DNA of 64,000 bases from positions 806,001-870,000 of the forward strand of contig LS483478.1 of the NCBI GenBank assembly GCA_900478215.1, given 5' to 3'. The stretch's first letter is position 1; each line of letters starts with the position of its first letter. The notes beneath the pieces were generated by a model that was given only the letters and a program-made list of their open reading frames with translations, searched no databases and was not told the DNA's origin. Shown here piece after piece: positions 8,713 to 16,705 of this stretch. Both the position numbers and the translations under genes were made by a program. This stretch comes from Salmonella enterica subsp. houtenae serovar Houten. Its GTDB lineage: Bacteria > Pseudomonadota > Gammaproteobacteria > Enterobacterales > Enterobacteriaceae.

Positions 8713-9408
8713 TTACGGATTCTGCAATAAAAAATGGCGAGCCAGCAGCGCCTGCGTAAAATTTTTTTTCAGATAAAATCCACGCGGTAGCGTCAAAATA
8801 GGTTCCCCGTGCGCGCCGATAGCCTCGGTGAGCGCCCTGGCATTGGCGGCTTTGGGGCGCAGTTGCAAGACTTCGCCATGGCGGGCGGTAATGCGTTCCA
8901 CCTGGCCCAGCACGATCATGTCCATCAGCTCTTCCCAGTCGAGGCGTAGTTGCCTGTCTTCTTCTTCATTTGGACTCCAGAGTAGCGGCGAACCTACGCG
9001 GCGTTCGGCTAACGGTATGCTGCGCTCGCCTTCGACCGGCACCCATAGCACACGCTTCAATTTATGCCGTACGTGGCTTGTCTCCCAGGTCACGCCGCTG
9101 TTACCGGTTAACGGCGCCACGCAAACAAAGGTTGTTTCCAGAGGACGACCCAGACTATCCACCGGGATGGTTTTCAGTTCTACACCTAACGCGGCGAAAT
9201 CCTGCTCCGGTTTGCTCCCGGCGCTGGCGCCGAGCCAGATCTCCAGCAAGACGCCGATCCAGCCTTTGTCTCGCTTCAAATCTTTAGGCGTGGTAATGCC
9301 GGCCATCGCCGCCAGTTCGCCTAACGTATAGCCGGAAAGCTGCCGCGCCTGGGCTAATAGCAGTGCTTCCGAAGCAGGCGGAGTCAGTAGCGGACAAAGA
9401 GCGGACAT
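8713..9408 (-). CDS. mutH: DNA mismatch repair endonuclease MutH
   Basis: 231 residues (E. coli MutH has 229; the difference is at the ends). The catalytic DX(n)EXK triad of the Sau3AI/MutH fold is complete: Asp70, Glu77 and Lys79 in QDFAALGVELKT. MutH nicks the unmethylated strand at hemimethylated GATC after activation by MutS and MutL. The C-terminal part (LPRGFYLKKNF), involved in the response to MutL, is intact, so the strain is not a mutator by loss of mutH. Divergent from rppH across the DARS2 region. Confidence 0.97.
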   Translation of the reverse strand: MSALCPLLTPPASEALLLAQARQLSGYTLGELAAMAGITTPKDLKRDKGWIGVLLEIWLGASAGSKPEQDFAALGVELKTIPVDSLGRPLETTFVCVAPLTGNSGVTWETSHVRHKLKRVLWVPVEGERSIPLAERRVGSPLLWSPNEEEDRQLRLDWEELMDMIVLGQVERITARHGEVLQLRPKAANARALTEAIGAHGEPILTLPRGFYLKKNFTQALLARHFLLQNP

Positions 9409-9579
9409 TGCAATTACCTTAGGTTAAAAAATGAGCAGTGATTTTATACCGTATGGGCAGAGTTTATCTTTTTCTGTGTCTTATATTCAATAGACTGATT
9501 TTTATTGCTTTTTTTGTGTTGTTTCTTCGTGTTGCGCAACGCCGAAGCGGGTTTTCCAATTCTGGTCACTGACAATAAA

Positions 9580-10030
9580 CAGGATCTTACACTATGTTAT
9601 CCACAGAAAGCTGGGATAACTGTGTAAAACCACCACTACTGTTTCCATTTACAGCCTTGACGTGCGACAAAAATCGAAAATTCAGACAAATAGTGCGTAA
9701 GTTATTGGCACAATCTGTGGATAAAACCGACGCTGGTTGATCTTTCATCAGCATAAGGATCTTAGATGTGATGCGAGTCACACTTTATGCAGGTGACATG
9801 TAAGATTGGTCTATAACGCAATGAATATAAAGAACTATTTTTACTATCTCCAGCATGATGAATTCAGAGTGTTCTGGGTTTTCCCGTGGTAATTCCATAC
9901 TTCTTCACAACTATATCCACAGAAAAGGTGAATAAAATGGCGCAAGGACGTCACCATCTGTTTATAACTCGGCTATTTACTGTGAGTTATTCAATTGTTA
10001 TTAGGCTGTGTCACTATTACAGAGTGGTTT
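9580..10030. promoter_or_regulatory. DARS2, DnaA-reactivating sequence (in the 682-bp mutH-rppH gap)
   Basis: The gene-free interval between mutH and rppH carries a perfect DnaA box TTATCCACA at 9597-9605, an inverted near-match TGTGTAAAA at 9621-9629, a perfect inverted box TGTGGATAA at 9716-9724 and a one-mismatch box ATATCCACA at 9913-9921. In E. coli DARS2 lies in exactly this interval; it is a cluster of DnaA boxes with IHF and Fis sites that turns ADP-DnaA back into ATP-DnaA to time initiation. The boxes and position are seen; identity as DARS2 follows from synteny. I did not identify the IHF and Fis sites with confidence, and the end points are approximate. Confidence 0.85.
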
Positions 10031-10090
10031 ACCGCCTCACTGGAGTATGAAACAATCGTTCATATATAAGGTTTATGTTGAGGTAGTCCG

Positions 10091-10621
10091 GTGATTGATG
10101 ACGATGGCTACCGCCCAAATGTAGGTATCGTAATTTGTAATCGTCAGGGGCAGGTGATGTGGGCCCGGCGATTTGGTCAGCACTCCTGGCAGTTCCCGCA
10201 GGGCGGGATAAATCCAGGGGAGTCGGCAGAACAGGCGATGTACCGGGAACTGTTTGAAGAAGTAGGGTTAAGCCGTAAAGATGTGCGAATCCTTGCTTCT
10301 ACTCGCAACTGGTTGCGTTACAAGTTACCAAAACGTTTGGTGCGTTGGGACACAAAGCCGGTATGTATCGGCCAGAAACAAAAATGGTTTCTTTTGCAGT
10401 TAATGAGCGCCGACGCCGAAATCAATATGCAAACCAGCAGCACGCCGGAGTTTGACGGCTGGCGCTGGGTAAGTTACTGGTATCCGGTTCGACAAGTGGT
10501 GTCATTTAAACGCGATGTCTACCGCAGGGTAATGAAAGAGTTTGCAAGTGTTGTAATGGCGCTTCAGGATAATACGCCTAAGCTACAAAGCGCGCCTGCT
10601 TATCGACGTAAAAGAGGTTAA
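10091..10621 (+). CDS. rppH: RNA pyrophosphohydrolase RppH
   Basis: 176 residues, full length, starting with GTG in the context GTGATTGATGAC. The Nudix box runs from Gly38 to about residue 60 (GGINPGESAEQAM then YRELFEEVGL) with the catalytic glutamates. RppH removes pyrophosphate from 5'-triphosphorylated (or diphosphorylated) RNA, exposing a monophosphate that stimulates RNase E, and so starts decay of many mRNAs and sRNAs. ptsP starts 12 bases after its stop and is probably in the same operon. Confidence 0.97.
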   Translation: MIDDDGYRPNVGIVICNRQGQVMWARRFGQHSWQFPQGGINPGESAEQAMYRELFEEVGLSRKDVRILASTRNWLRYKLPKRLVRWDTKPVCIGQKQKWFLLQLMSADAEINMQTSSTPEFDGWRWVSYWYPVRQVVSFKRDVYRRVMKEFASVVMALQDNTPKLQSAPAYRRKRG

Positions 10622-10633
10622 GCCACGCAAATT

Positions 10634-12880
10634 ATGCTCACTCGCCTGCGCGAAATAGTCGAAAAAGTGGCCAGCGCGCCGCGTCTGAACGAGGCGCTGA
10701 ATATTCTGGTCACGGATATCTGTCTTGCGATGGATACAGAGGTTTGCTCGGTTTATCTGGCCGATCATGACCGACGCTGTTATTACCTGATGGCGACGCG
10801 GGGGTTGAAAAAACCGCGTGGTCGAACCGTTGCGCTTGCGTTTGATGAGGGGATCGTCGGTCTGGTGGGCAGGCTGGCGGAACCCATTAACCTTGCCGAT
10901 GCGCAAAAACATCCCAGCTTTAAATACATTCCGTCGGTAAAAGAGGAGCGTTTTCGCGCGTTTCTCGGCGTGCCGATCATTCAGCGTCGCCAACTTCTGG
11001 GCGTGCTGGTCGTACAGCAGCGCGAATTGCGCCAGTACGATGAAAGCGAAGAGTCTTTTCTCGTCACGCTCGCCACGCAGATGGCGGCTATCTTGTCACA
11101 GTCGCAGGTCACAGCGCTGTTTGGGCAATACCGGCAGACGCGAATCCGCGCGCTTCCTGCGGCGCCGGGCGTGGCTATCGCTCCGGGCTGGCAAGACGCG
11201 ACCATGCCGCTGATGGAACAGGTTTACGAAGCGTCTACGCTGGATACCTCTCTTGAACGCGAACGATTGACCGGCGCGCTGGAAGAGGCGGCGAACGAAT
11301 TCCGACGATACAGCAAACGCTTTGCCGCCGGCGCGCAAAAAGAGACAGCGGCCATTTTCGATCTGTACTCGCACCTGCTTTCAGACGCCAGACTGCGTCG
11401 CGAACTCTTCGCCGAAGTCGACAAAGGCGCGGTTGCGGAGTGGGCCGTTAAAAAAATCATCGAAAAATTTGCCGAGCAATTTGCGACGTTAACCGATAAC
11501 TACCTCAAAGAGCGTGCGGGAGACTTACGCGCTCTGGGGCAGCGGCTGTTATTCCATCTTGATGATTCAGTCCAGGGGCCAAATGCCTGGCCGGAACGTT
11601 TTATTCTGGTTGCGGATGAGCTGTCGGCGACCACGCTGGCGGAGCTGCCACAGGACCGGTTGGCTGGCGTTGTGGTACGCGACGGCGCGGCAAACTCCCA
11701 TGCGGCGATTATGGTACGCGCGCTCGGTATCCCGACCGTCATGGGCGCTGATATCCAGCCTTCGGTGCTACATCGCCGTACTTTGGTGGTGGATGGCTAT
11801 CGCGGTGAATTACTGGTCGATCCTGAACCCGTGCTTATTCAGGAATACCAGCGGCTTATTAGTGAAGAGATCGAACTCAGTCGACTGGCGGAGGACGACG
11901 TCAATCTTCCCGCTCAACTGAAAAGCGGTGAGCGCGTCAAAGTGATGCTGAATGCCGGGCTCAGCCCAGAGCATGAGGAAAAGTTAGGCAGTCGGATCGA
12001 CGGTATCGGCCTGTACCGTACTGAAATCCCTTTCATGCTGCAAAGCGGGTTTCCCTCGGAAGAAGAGCAGGTAGCGCAGTATCAGGGGATGCTGCAAATG
12101 TTTAACGATAAACCGGTGACGCTGCGGACCCTGGATGTGGGAGCGGACAAGCAACTGCCCTACATGCCGATCAGTGAGGAGAACCCGTGTCTGGGCTGGC
12201 GCGGGATCCGCATTACGTTGGATCAGCCGGAGATCTTTTTGATCCAGGTCCGCGCGATGCTGCGCGCCAACGCGGCGACTGGTAATCTCAGCGTTTTGTT
12301 GCCGATGGTCACCAGTATTGATGAAGTCGATGAAGCGCGACGCTTGATCGAGCGCGCCGGGCGTGAGGTCGAAGAGATGATCGGCTATGCGATCCCGAAA
12401 CCGCGCATTGGCATTATGCTGGAAGTACCGTCAATGGTGTTTATGTTGCCGCATCTGGCTAACCGGATCGACTTTATCTCGGTCGGCACCAACGATTTAA
12501 CGCAATATATCCTGGCGGTAGATCGCAACAATACCCGCGTGGCCAGTATTTATGACAGCCTGCATCCGGCTATGCTGCGCGCCCTGTTCATGATTGCGCA
12601 GGAGGCCGAAAAAAATGGCATCGATCTTCGCCTGTGCGGCGAGATGGCGGGCGATCCGATGTGTGTGGCGATTCTTATCGGTCTGGGATATCGCCATCTT
12701 TCGATGAATGGCCGTTCGGTAGCGCGTGTGAAATATCTGCTGCGGCATATCGATTTTGAAGACGCGCAAACCCTTGCCAGGCGCAGCCTTGAGGCGCAGA
12801 TGGCGACAGAGGTGCGTCATCAGGTGGCGGCCTTTATGGAGCGCCGCGGGATGGGGGGATTGATTCGCGGAGGGTTGTAA
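10634..12880 (+). CDS. ptsP: Nitrogen phosphotransferase enzyme I (EI-Ntr)
   Basis: 748 residues. An N-terminal GAF domain (about 1-165) precedes the enzyme I parts: the phosphohistidine domain with His356 in GAANSHAAIM, and the C-terminal PEP-binding barrel with IGLYRTEIPFM, SVGTNDLTQYILAVDR and LCGEMAGDP. EI-Ntr passes phosphate from PEP to NPr (PtsO) and then EIIA-Ntr (PtsN), a regulatory relay tuned by glutamine and alpha-ketoglutarate acting on the GAF domain, affecting K+ transport and, in Salmonella, virulence gene control. All catalytic motifs are intact. Confidence 0.97.
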   Translation: MLTRLREIVEKVASAPRLNEALNILVTDICLAMDTEVCSVYLADHDRRCYYLMATRGLKKPRGRTVALAFDEGIVGLVGRLAEPINLADAQKHPSFKYIPSVKEERFRAFLGVPIIQRRQLLGVLVVQQRELRQYDESEESFLVTLATQMAAILSQSQVTALFGQYRQTRIRALPAAPGVAIAPGWQDATMPLMEQVYEASTLDTSLERERLTGALEEAANEFRRYSKRFAAGAQKETAAIFDLYSHLLSDARLRRELFAEVDKGAVAEWAVKKIIEKFAEQFATLTDNYLKERAGDLRALGQRLLFHLDDSVQGPNAWPERFILVADELSATTLAELPQDRLAGVVVRDGAANSHAAIMVRALGIPTVMGADIQPSVLHRRTLVVDGYRGELLVDPEPVLIQEYQRLISEEIELSRLAEDDVNLPAQLKSGERVKVMLNAGLSPEHEEKLGSRIDGIGLYRTEIPFMLQSGFPSEEEQVAQYQGMLQMFNDKPVTLRTLDVGADKQLPYMPISEENPCLGWRGIRITLDQPEIFLIQVRAMLRANAATGNLSVLLPMVTSIDEVDEARRLIERAGREVEEMIGYAIPKPRIGIMLEVPSMVFMLPHLANRIDFISVGTNDLTQYILAVDRNNTRVASIYDSLHPAMLRALFMIAQEAEKNGIDLRLCGEMAGDPMCVAILIGLGYRHLSMNGRSVARVKYLLRHIDFEDAQTLARRSLEAQMATEVRHQVAAFMERRGMGGLIRGGL

Positions 12881-13095
12881 CGACCGGCGCGGGAAAAGAT
12901 AGTGACGCTGGATTTACGGCGCAGACAACACGCCTGCAAGGTGAAAGACAATGCGTATACATATCTTTTAACGGTAATCGGCATCTCGCTTTTAACCCTT
13001 GTGCTATTATTCGCACCTTTGGAGCGTCTGCAACGCGCAGGCGCGCTTATCAATCGCTATCTCTTCAGCGAAATAACAAGAAATTGTGGTGACAG

Positions 13096-13971
13096 ATGAC
13101 CAGTAGCTATCTGCATTTTCCGGACTTTGATCCGGTCATTTTCTCAATTGGGCCCGTCGCGCTTCACTGGTATGGCTTGATGTATCTGGTGGGGTTTGTT
13201 TTCGCGATGTGGTTGGCGGTGCGTCGCGCTAACCGTCCGGGAAGCGGTTGGACCAAAAACGAAGTTGAAAATTTACTCTATGCAGGTTTCCTGGGGGTCT
13301 TCCTGGGGGGGCGTATTGGCTATGTCCTGTTTTATAACTTCCCTCTGTTTCTGGATAACCCGCTCTATTTATTCCGCGTCTGGGACGGCGGCATGTCCTT
13401 CCACGGCGGGCTTATCGGCGTGATACTGGTGATGATTATCTTCGCCAGGCGTACGAAGCGCTCGTTCTTTCAGGTGTCTGATTTTATTGCGCCGTTAATT
13501 CCGTTCGGCCTGGGTGCCGGACGTCTGGGCAACTTTATCAACGGTGAATTGTGGGGGCGCGTCGATCCTAACTTCCGGTTTGCCATGCTCTTTCCTGGCT
13601 CACGCGCGGAAGATATTGCGCTGCTGCCGTCACATCCGCAATGGCAGCCTATTTTTGATACCTACGGCGTATTGCCGCGCCACCCTTCCCAGTTGTATGA
13701 ACTGGCATTAGAAGGCGTGGTGCTGTTTATCATCCTTAACCTCTTTATTCGTAAACCGCGTCCGATGGGCGCTGTCTCCGGATTATTCCTGATTGGCTAT
13801 GGCGCGTTTCGTATCATCGTTGAATTCTTCCGCCAGCCGGACGCGCAATTTACCGGCGCATGGGTACAGTACATCAGCATGGGGCAGATTCTCTCTATCC
13901 CGATGATTATCGCAGGCGCGATCATGATGATTTGGGCATATCGCCGCCGCCCGCAGCAACACGTTTCCTGA
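13096..13971 (+). CDS. lgt: Phosphatidylglycerol-prolipoprotein diacylglyceryl transferase
   Basis: 291 residues, seven membrane helices, with the Lgt signature GRLGNFINGELWGR and the conserved HGGL and RxPSQLYE (RHPSQLYE) motifs. It adds diacylglycerol to the lipobox cysteine of every prolipoprotein; substrates coded in this window include YgdR, YgdI and MltA. Essential in enterobacteria. thyA starts six bases after its stop, so the two form the lgt(umpA)-thyA operon. A 65-codon frame with one hydrophobic segment ends in ATGA overlapping the lgt start. Confidence 0.97.
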   Translation: MTSSYLHFPDFDPVIFSIGPVALHWYGLMYLVGFVFAMWLAVRRANRPGSGWTKNEVENLLYAGFLGVFLGGRIGYVLFYNFPLFLDNPLYLFRVWDGGMSFHGGLIGVILVMIIFARRTKRSFFQVSDFIAPLIPFGLGAGRLGNFINGELWGRVDPNFRFAMLFPGSRAEDIALLPSHPQWQPIFDTYGVLPRHPSQLYELALEGVVLFIILNLFIRKPRPMGAVSGLFLIGYGAFRIIVEFFRQPDAQFTGAWVQYISMGQILSIPMIIAGAIMMIWAYRRRPQQHVS

Positions 13972-13977
13972 GGAACC

Positions 13978-14772
13978 ATGAAACAGTATTTAGAACTGAT
14001 GCAAAAAGTGCTGGATGAAGGCACACAGAAAAACGACCGTACCGGCACCGGCACGCTTTCCATTTTTGGCCATCAGATGCGTTTTAACCTGCAGGAAGGT
14101 TTTCCTCTGGTGACGACGAAACGCTGCCATTTACGTTCAATTATTCACGAACTGCTATGGTTTTTGCAGGGTGATACCAACATCGCTTACCTGCACGAAA
14201 ATAATGTCACCATCTGGGACGAATGGGCCGATGAGAACGGCGATTTAGGCCCGGTTTATGGCAAACAGTGGCGCGCCTGGCCAACGCCGGATGGGCGTCA
14301 TATCGATCAGATCGCCACGGTCTTAAACCAGCTTAAAAACGACCCGGACTCGCGTCGTATTATCGTTTCTGCGTGGAACGTCGGCGAGCTGGATAAGATG
14401 GCGCTGGCGCCGTGTCACGCTTTTTTCCAGTTTTATGTCGCAGATGGAAAACTCTCCTGTCAGCTTTATCAGCGCTCCTGCGATGTGTTCCTCGGTCTGC
14501 CGTTTAACATTGCCAGCTACGCGTTATTGGTGCATATGATGGCGCAACAGTGCGACCTGGACGTCGGCGATTTTGTCTGGACCGGCGGCGACACGCACCT
14601 GTACAGCAACCATATGGAGCAGACGCACCTGCAATTAAGCCGTGAACCGCGCGCGCTGCCGAAGTTGGTCATTAAGCGTAAACCCGATTCGCTTTTCGAG
14701 TACCGGTTCGACGATTTTGAAATTGAAGGCTATGATCCGCACCCTGGTATTAAAGCGCCGGTCGCTATCTAA
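13978..14772 (+). CDS. thyA: Thymidylate synthase
   Basis: 264 residues, the same as E. coli, with nucleophile Cys146 in the LAPCHAFFQFYV motif, the phosphate-binding SRR of residues 125-127 and folate/dUMP residues conserved. It methylates dUMP to dTMP with methylene-tetrahydrofolate in the cytosol. A GAGGAACC ribosome site sits in the six-base gap after lgt, suggesting coupled translation. A strong terminator follows 19 bases after the stop. Confidence 0.98.
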   Translation: MKQYLELMQKVLDEGTQKNDRTGTGTLSIFGHQMRFNLQEGFPLVTTKRCHLRSIIHELLWFLQGDTNIAYLHENNVTIWDEWADENGDLGPVYGKQWRAWPTPDGRHIDQIATVLNQLKNDPDSRRIIVSAWNVGELDKMALAPCHAFFQFYVADGKLSCQLYQRSCDVFLGLPFNIASYALLVHMMAQQCDLDVGDFVWTGGDTHLYSNHMEQTHLQLSREPRALPKLVIKRKPDSLFEYRFDDFEIEGYDPHPGIKAPVAI

Positions 14773-14791
14773 GCGCTGACGATCCTGCCAT

Positions 14792-14821
14792 AACCGACGT
14801 CATTGCGCGTCGGTTTTTTTT
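14792..14821 (+). terminator. Rho-independent terminator after thyA
   Basis: AACCGACG and CGTCGGTT form an 8-bp stem around an 8-base loop, followed by a run of T. It closes the lgt-thyA operon before the pseudopilin genes. Confidence 0.88.
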
Positions 14822-14956
14822 ACCCTTCGTCTCAATCTTCGGCGCGGATTCCTGAAATTTTGCAACGCGCTGCAAGACATGAACTTTTTTCCGTAACGCG
14901 CCGAACAATCCGCATTTGGCGCTCGTTATTTTTTTCCCGCCCGCCATACTGCCGAC

Positions 14957-15427
14957 ATGAAAAAACAACAGGGCTACACGCTCATTGAAACGGTGGTCGC
15001 GATGTCGCTCATTATCATTCTCAGCGCCACAGGACTTTATGGCTGGCAACACTGGCAGCAGCAACAGCGCCTGTGGCAAACCGCATGTGAGGTGCGGGAT
15101 TACCTGCTGCAACTTCGTGAGGATGCTCACTGGCATAACCGCGATCACATTATTCGCGTGGTCAGCGAAGGAGGCTCATGGTGCTTTATCAGCTCAGTTT
15201 CTGCGCAAACATCGTGTACGCCATCTTCCCCCTTTGTGTTTACGCCCGACTGGCGTGATGTCGTCCTCGCCGATATCACGCCGTCGTTAGCCTTCTTTGG
15301 CCTGCGCAATACGGCATGGGCAGGGCATATCGTGCTGAAAAACGCCGCCGGAGAGTGGCGACTGGTCGTCTCCTCCTGGGGGCGAATCAGGCTATGCGAG
15401 CGTAACGAGGCCGGTCCGTGTCAATAA
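14957..15427 (+). CDS. ppdA: Minor pseudopilin / prepilin peptidase-dependent protein A
   Basis: 156 residues. The N-terminus MKKQQGYTLIETVVAMSLII is a type IV prepilin leader: a short basic peptide, Gly at the cleavage site, an aromatic +1 residue, Glu at +5 and a long hydrophobic helix; this suits cleavage by prepilin peptidase. The rest is a GspH/FimT-like globular head with cysteines. First of four overlapping genes (ppdA, ppdB, ygdB, ppdC) that resemble the minor-pilin set priming type IV pili such as that of PpdD. ppdB starts inside its last codons. Confidence 0.93.
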   Translation: MKKQQGYTLIETVVAMSLIIILSATGLYGWQHWQQQQRLWQTACEVRDYLLQLREDAHWHNRDHIIRVVSEGGSWCFISSVSAQTSCTPSSPFVFTPDWRDVVLADITPSLAFFGLRNTAWAGHIVLKNAAGEWRLVVSSWGRIRLCERNEAGPCQ

Positions 15428-15981
15428 CTATGCGAGGTTTCTCGCTACTGGAGGTCGTACTGGCGATGGCGATAGGTTCCATTTTACTGCTTGGATCCGC
15501 ACGATTTTTACCGGCGCTACAGCGTGAGATCTGGCACAACACGCGACAGTTATCGCTGGAAGATGAAATCTGGCAGCGAACCTATACCGTAGCGAAGCAT
15601 CTTCAACGTGCGGGTTACTGTCATGGCCACTGTATCGGCGAAGGGTTACATCTTGCCGAGCAGGGGCGATGCGTCATCGTTCAGTGGGACGGGAATAATA
15701 ACGGCGTCTGGGATACCATACCGGCGAAAGAGGCCGACCAGACCGGGTTCCGTGTGAAGGATAACGTCCTGGAAACATTACGCGGAGCAACATCTTGCCA
15801 GGGTAAGGGATGGGAAAAAATGACCGATCCCAATACGGTACTCATCACGGCGTTTACCGTTGAGCGCCTGGACATAACGGGATTCCCGCCAATGCTCATG
15901 CTGCATCTGCGCGGCGCCAGCAAAGCCGAGCCTCAGACGGTTATTGACGCACAATACAGCGTAACGGGATTTAATCTGTGA
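15418..15981 (+). CDS. ppdB: Minor pseudopilin PpdB
   Basis: 187 residues from a GTG start that overlaps ppdA by ten bases and has a CGAGG ribosome site; this gives exactly the E. coli length and a seven-residue leader. An ATG four codons later would leave only a three-residue leader. The G/FSLLEVVLAMAIGS segment is the prepilin cleavage site and helix. The head domain has paired cysteines (CHGHC; CQGKGW). It resembles PilW/GspJ-type minor pilins. Translation is probably coupled to ppdA and ygdB. Confidence 0.91.
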   Translation: MSITMRGFSLLEVVLAMAIGSILLLGSARFLPALQREIWHNTRQLSLEDEIWQRTYTVAKHLQRAGYCHGHCIGEGLHLAEQGRCVIVQWDGNNNGVWDTIPAKEADQTGFRVKDNVLETLRGATSCQGKGWEKMTDPNTVLITAFTVERLDITGFPPMLMLHLRGASKAEPQTVIDAQYSVTGFNL

Positions 15982-16385
15982 ATCGGGAACGTGGCGCTTC
16001 TTCGCTAATACTGGCGCTTTTAATACTGATTCTGGGGAGTCTGCTACTGCAAGGCGTAAATCAGCAGCAGGCTAGCTATGCCTCCCGCGTGGCGACGCAG
16101 AGCCTGGCGATACAACGCCAGGCGCTCGTACAGTCGGCGCTGGAATGGGGGCGGGGGCAGCTATGGTCAGGCGTAGACGAAATGGAATGTCGGCGCTATT
16201 CCTCTTCAGGCGCGAAAGTCTGTTTGCGGAGATTATCGGGGGATGAGGTGGTGATGGCGGCGCAAGATGACGGCATGACGTTATGGCGTTTGGGCAACGT
16301 AATTCAGGGAAGCATTGTCTTTTCTCCCCACGGCTGGAGTGATTTTTGTCCCTTAAAAGAGGTGGCGTTATGTCGCATCCCCTGA
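15978..16385 (+). CDS. ygdB: DUF2509 pseudopilin-cluster protein YgdB
   Basis: 135 residues, overlapping ppdB by four bases (GTGA) and ppdC by sixteen. One long N-terminal hydrophobic segment (SSLILALLILILGSLLLQGV) follows a short basic leader, which looks like a PilX/GspK-type minor pilin although the usual Glu+5 is not obvious. The C-terminal part has cysteine pairs. The GTG start has the E. coli-like N-terminus MNRERGASSL. Function is inferred from the cluster. Confidence 0.88.
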   Translation: MNRERGASSLILALLILILGSLLLQGVNQQQASYASRVATQSLAIQRQALVQSALEWGRGQLWSGVDEMECRRYSSSGAKVCLRRLSGDEVVMAAQDDGMTLWRLGNVIQGSIVFSPHGWSDFCPLKEVALCRIP

Positions 16386-16690
16386 ATTTACAACGCGGGT
16401 TTAGCCTCCCGGAAGTTTTAGTGGCGATGGTGCTAATGGTAATGATCGTCACCGCGCTGTCAGGCTATCAGCGGGTATTAATGCACAGTTTTGCATTACG
16501 ACACCAGTATCTCCAGATCTGGCGGCAGGCGTGGCAGCAAACGGCGCTGTATCCATTTTCGCCTGTATCCGGCTGGAAGGCCAACCGGATGCAGACAACG
16601 CAATCGGGATGTGTCAGCATCAGCGTCACGATGGTTTCACCCTCTGGCAGGCAGGGGCAGATGACGCGCTTGCATTGTCCAAATCGTTAA
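16370..16690 (+). CDS. ppdC: Minor pseudopilin PpdC
   Basis: 106 residues. The start MSHPLNLQRGFSLPEVLVAM gives a nine-residue leader ending in Gly before Phe-Ser-Leu-Pro-Glu, the prepilin peptidase site (PilV/GspI-like). An upstream in-frame start at 16346 is inside ygdB and gives an overlong leader. The gene ends 15 bases before recC, so recC translation may depend on transcription through the pilin cluster. Confidence 0.91.
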   Translation: MSHPLNLQRGFSLPEVLVAMVLMVMIVTALSGYQRVLMHSFALRHQYLQIWRQAWQQTALYPFSPVSGWKANRMQTTQSGCVSISVTMVSPSGRQGQMTRLHCPNR

Positions 16691-16705
16691 TCGTCAGGAG
16701 TATTT

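Noticed and set aside
9587..9781. 64-codon frame on the minus strand in the mutH-rppH gap
   Set aside because: It covers perfect DnaA boxes, has no ribosome site and no recognisable protein pattern; the region is better explained as DARS2.
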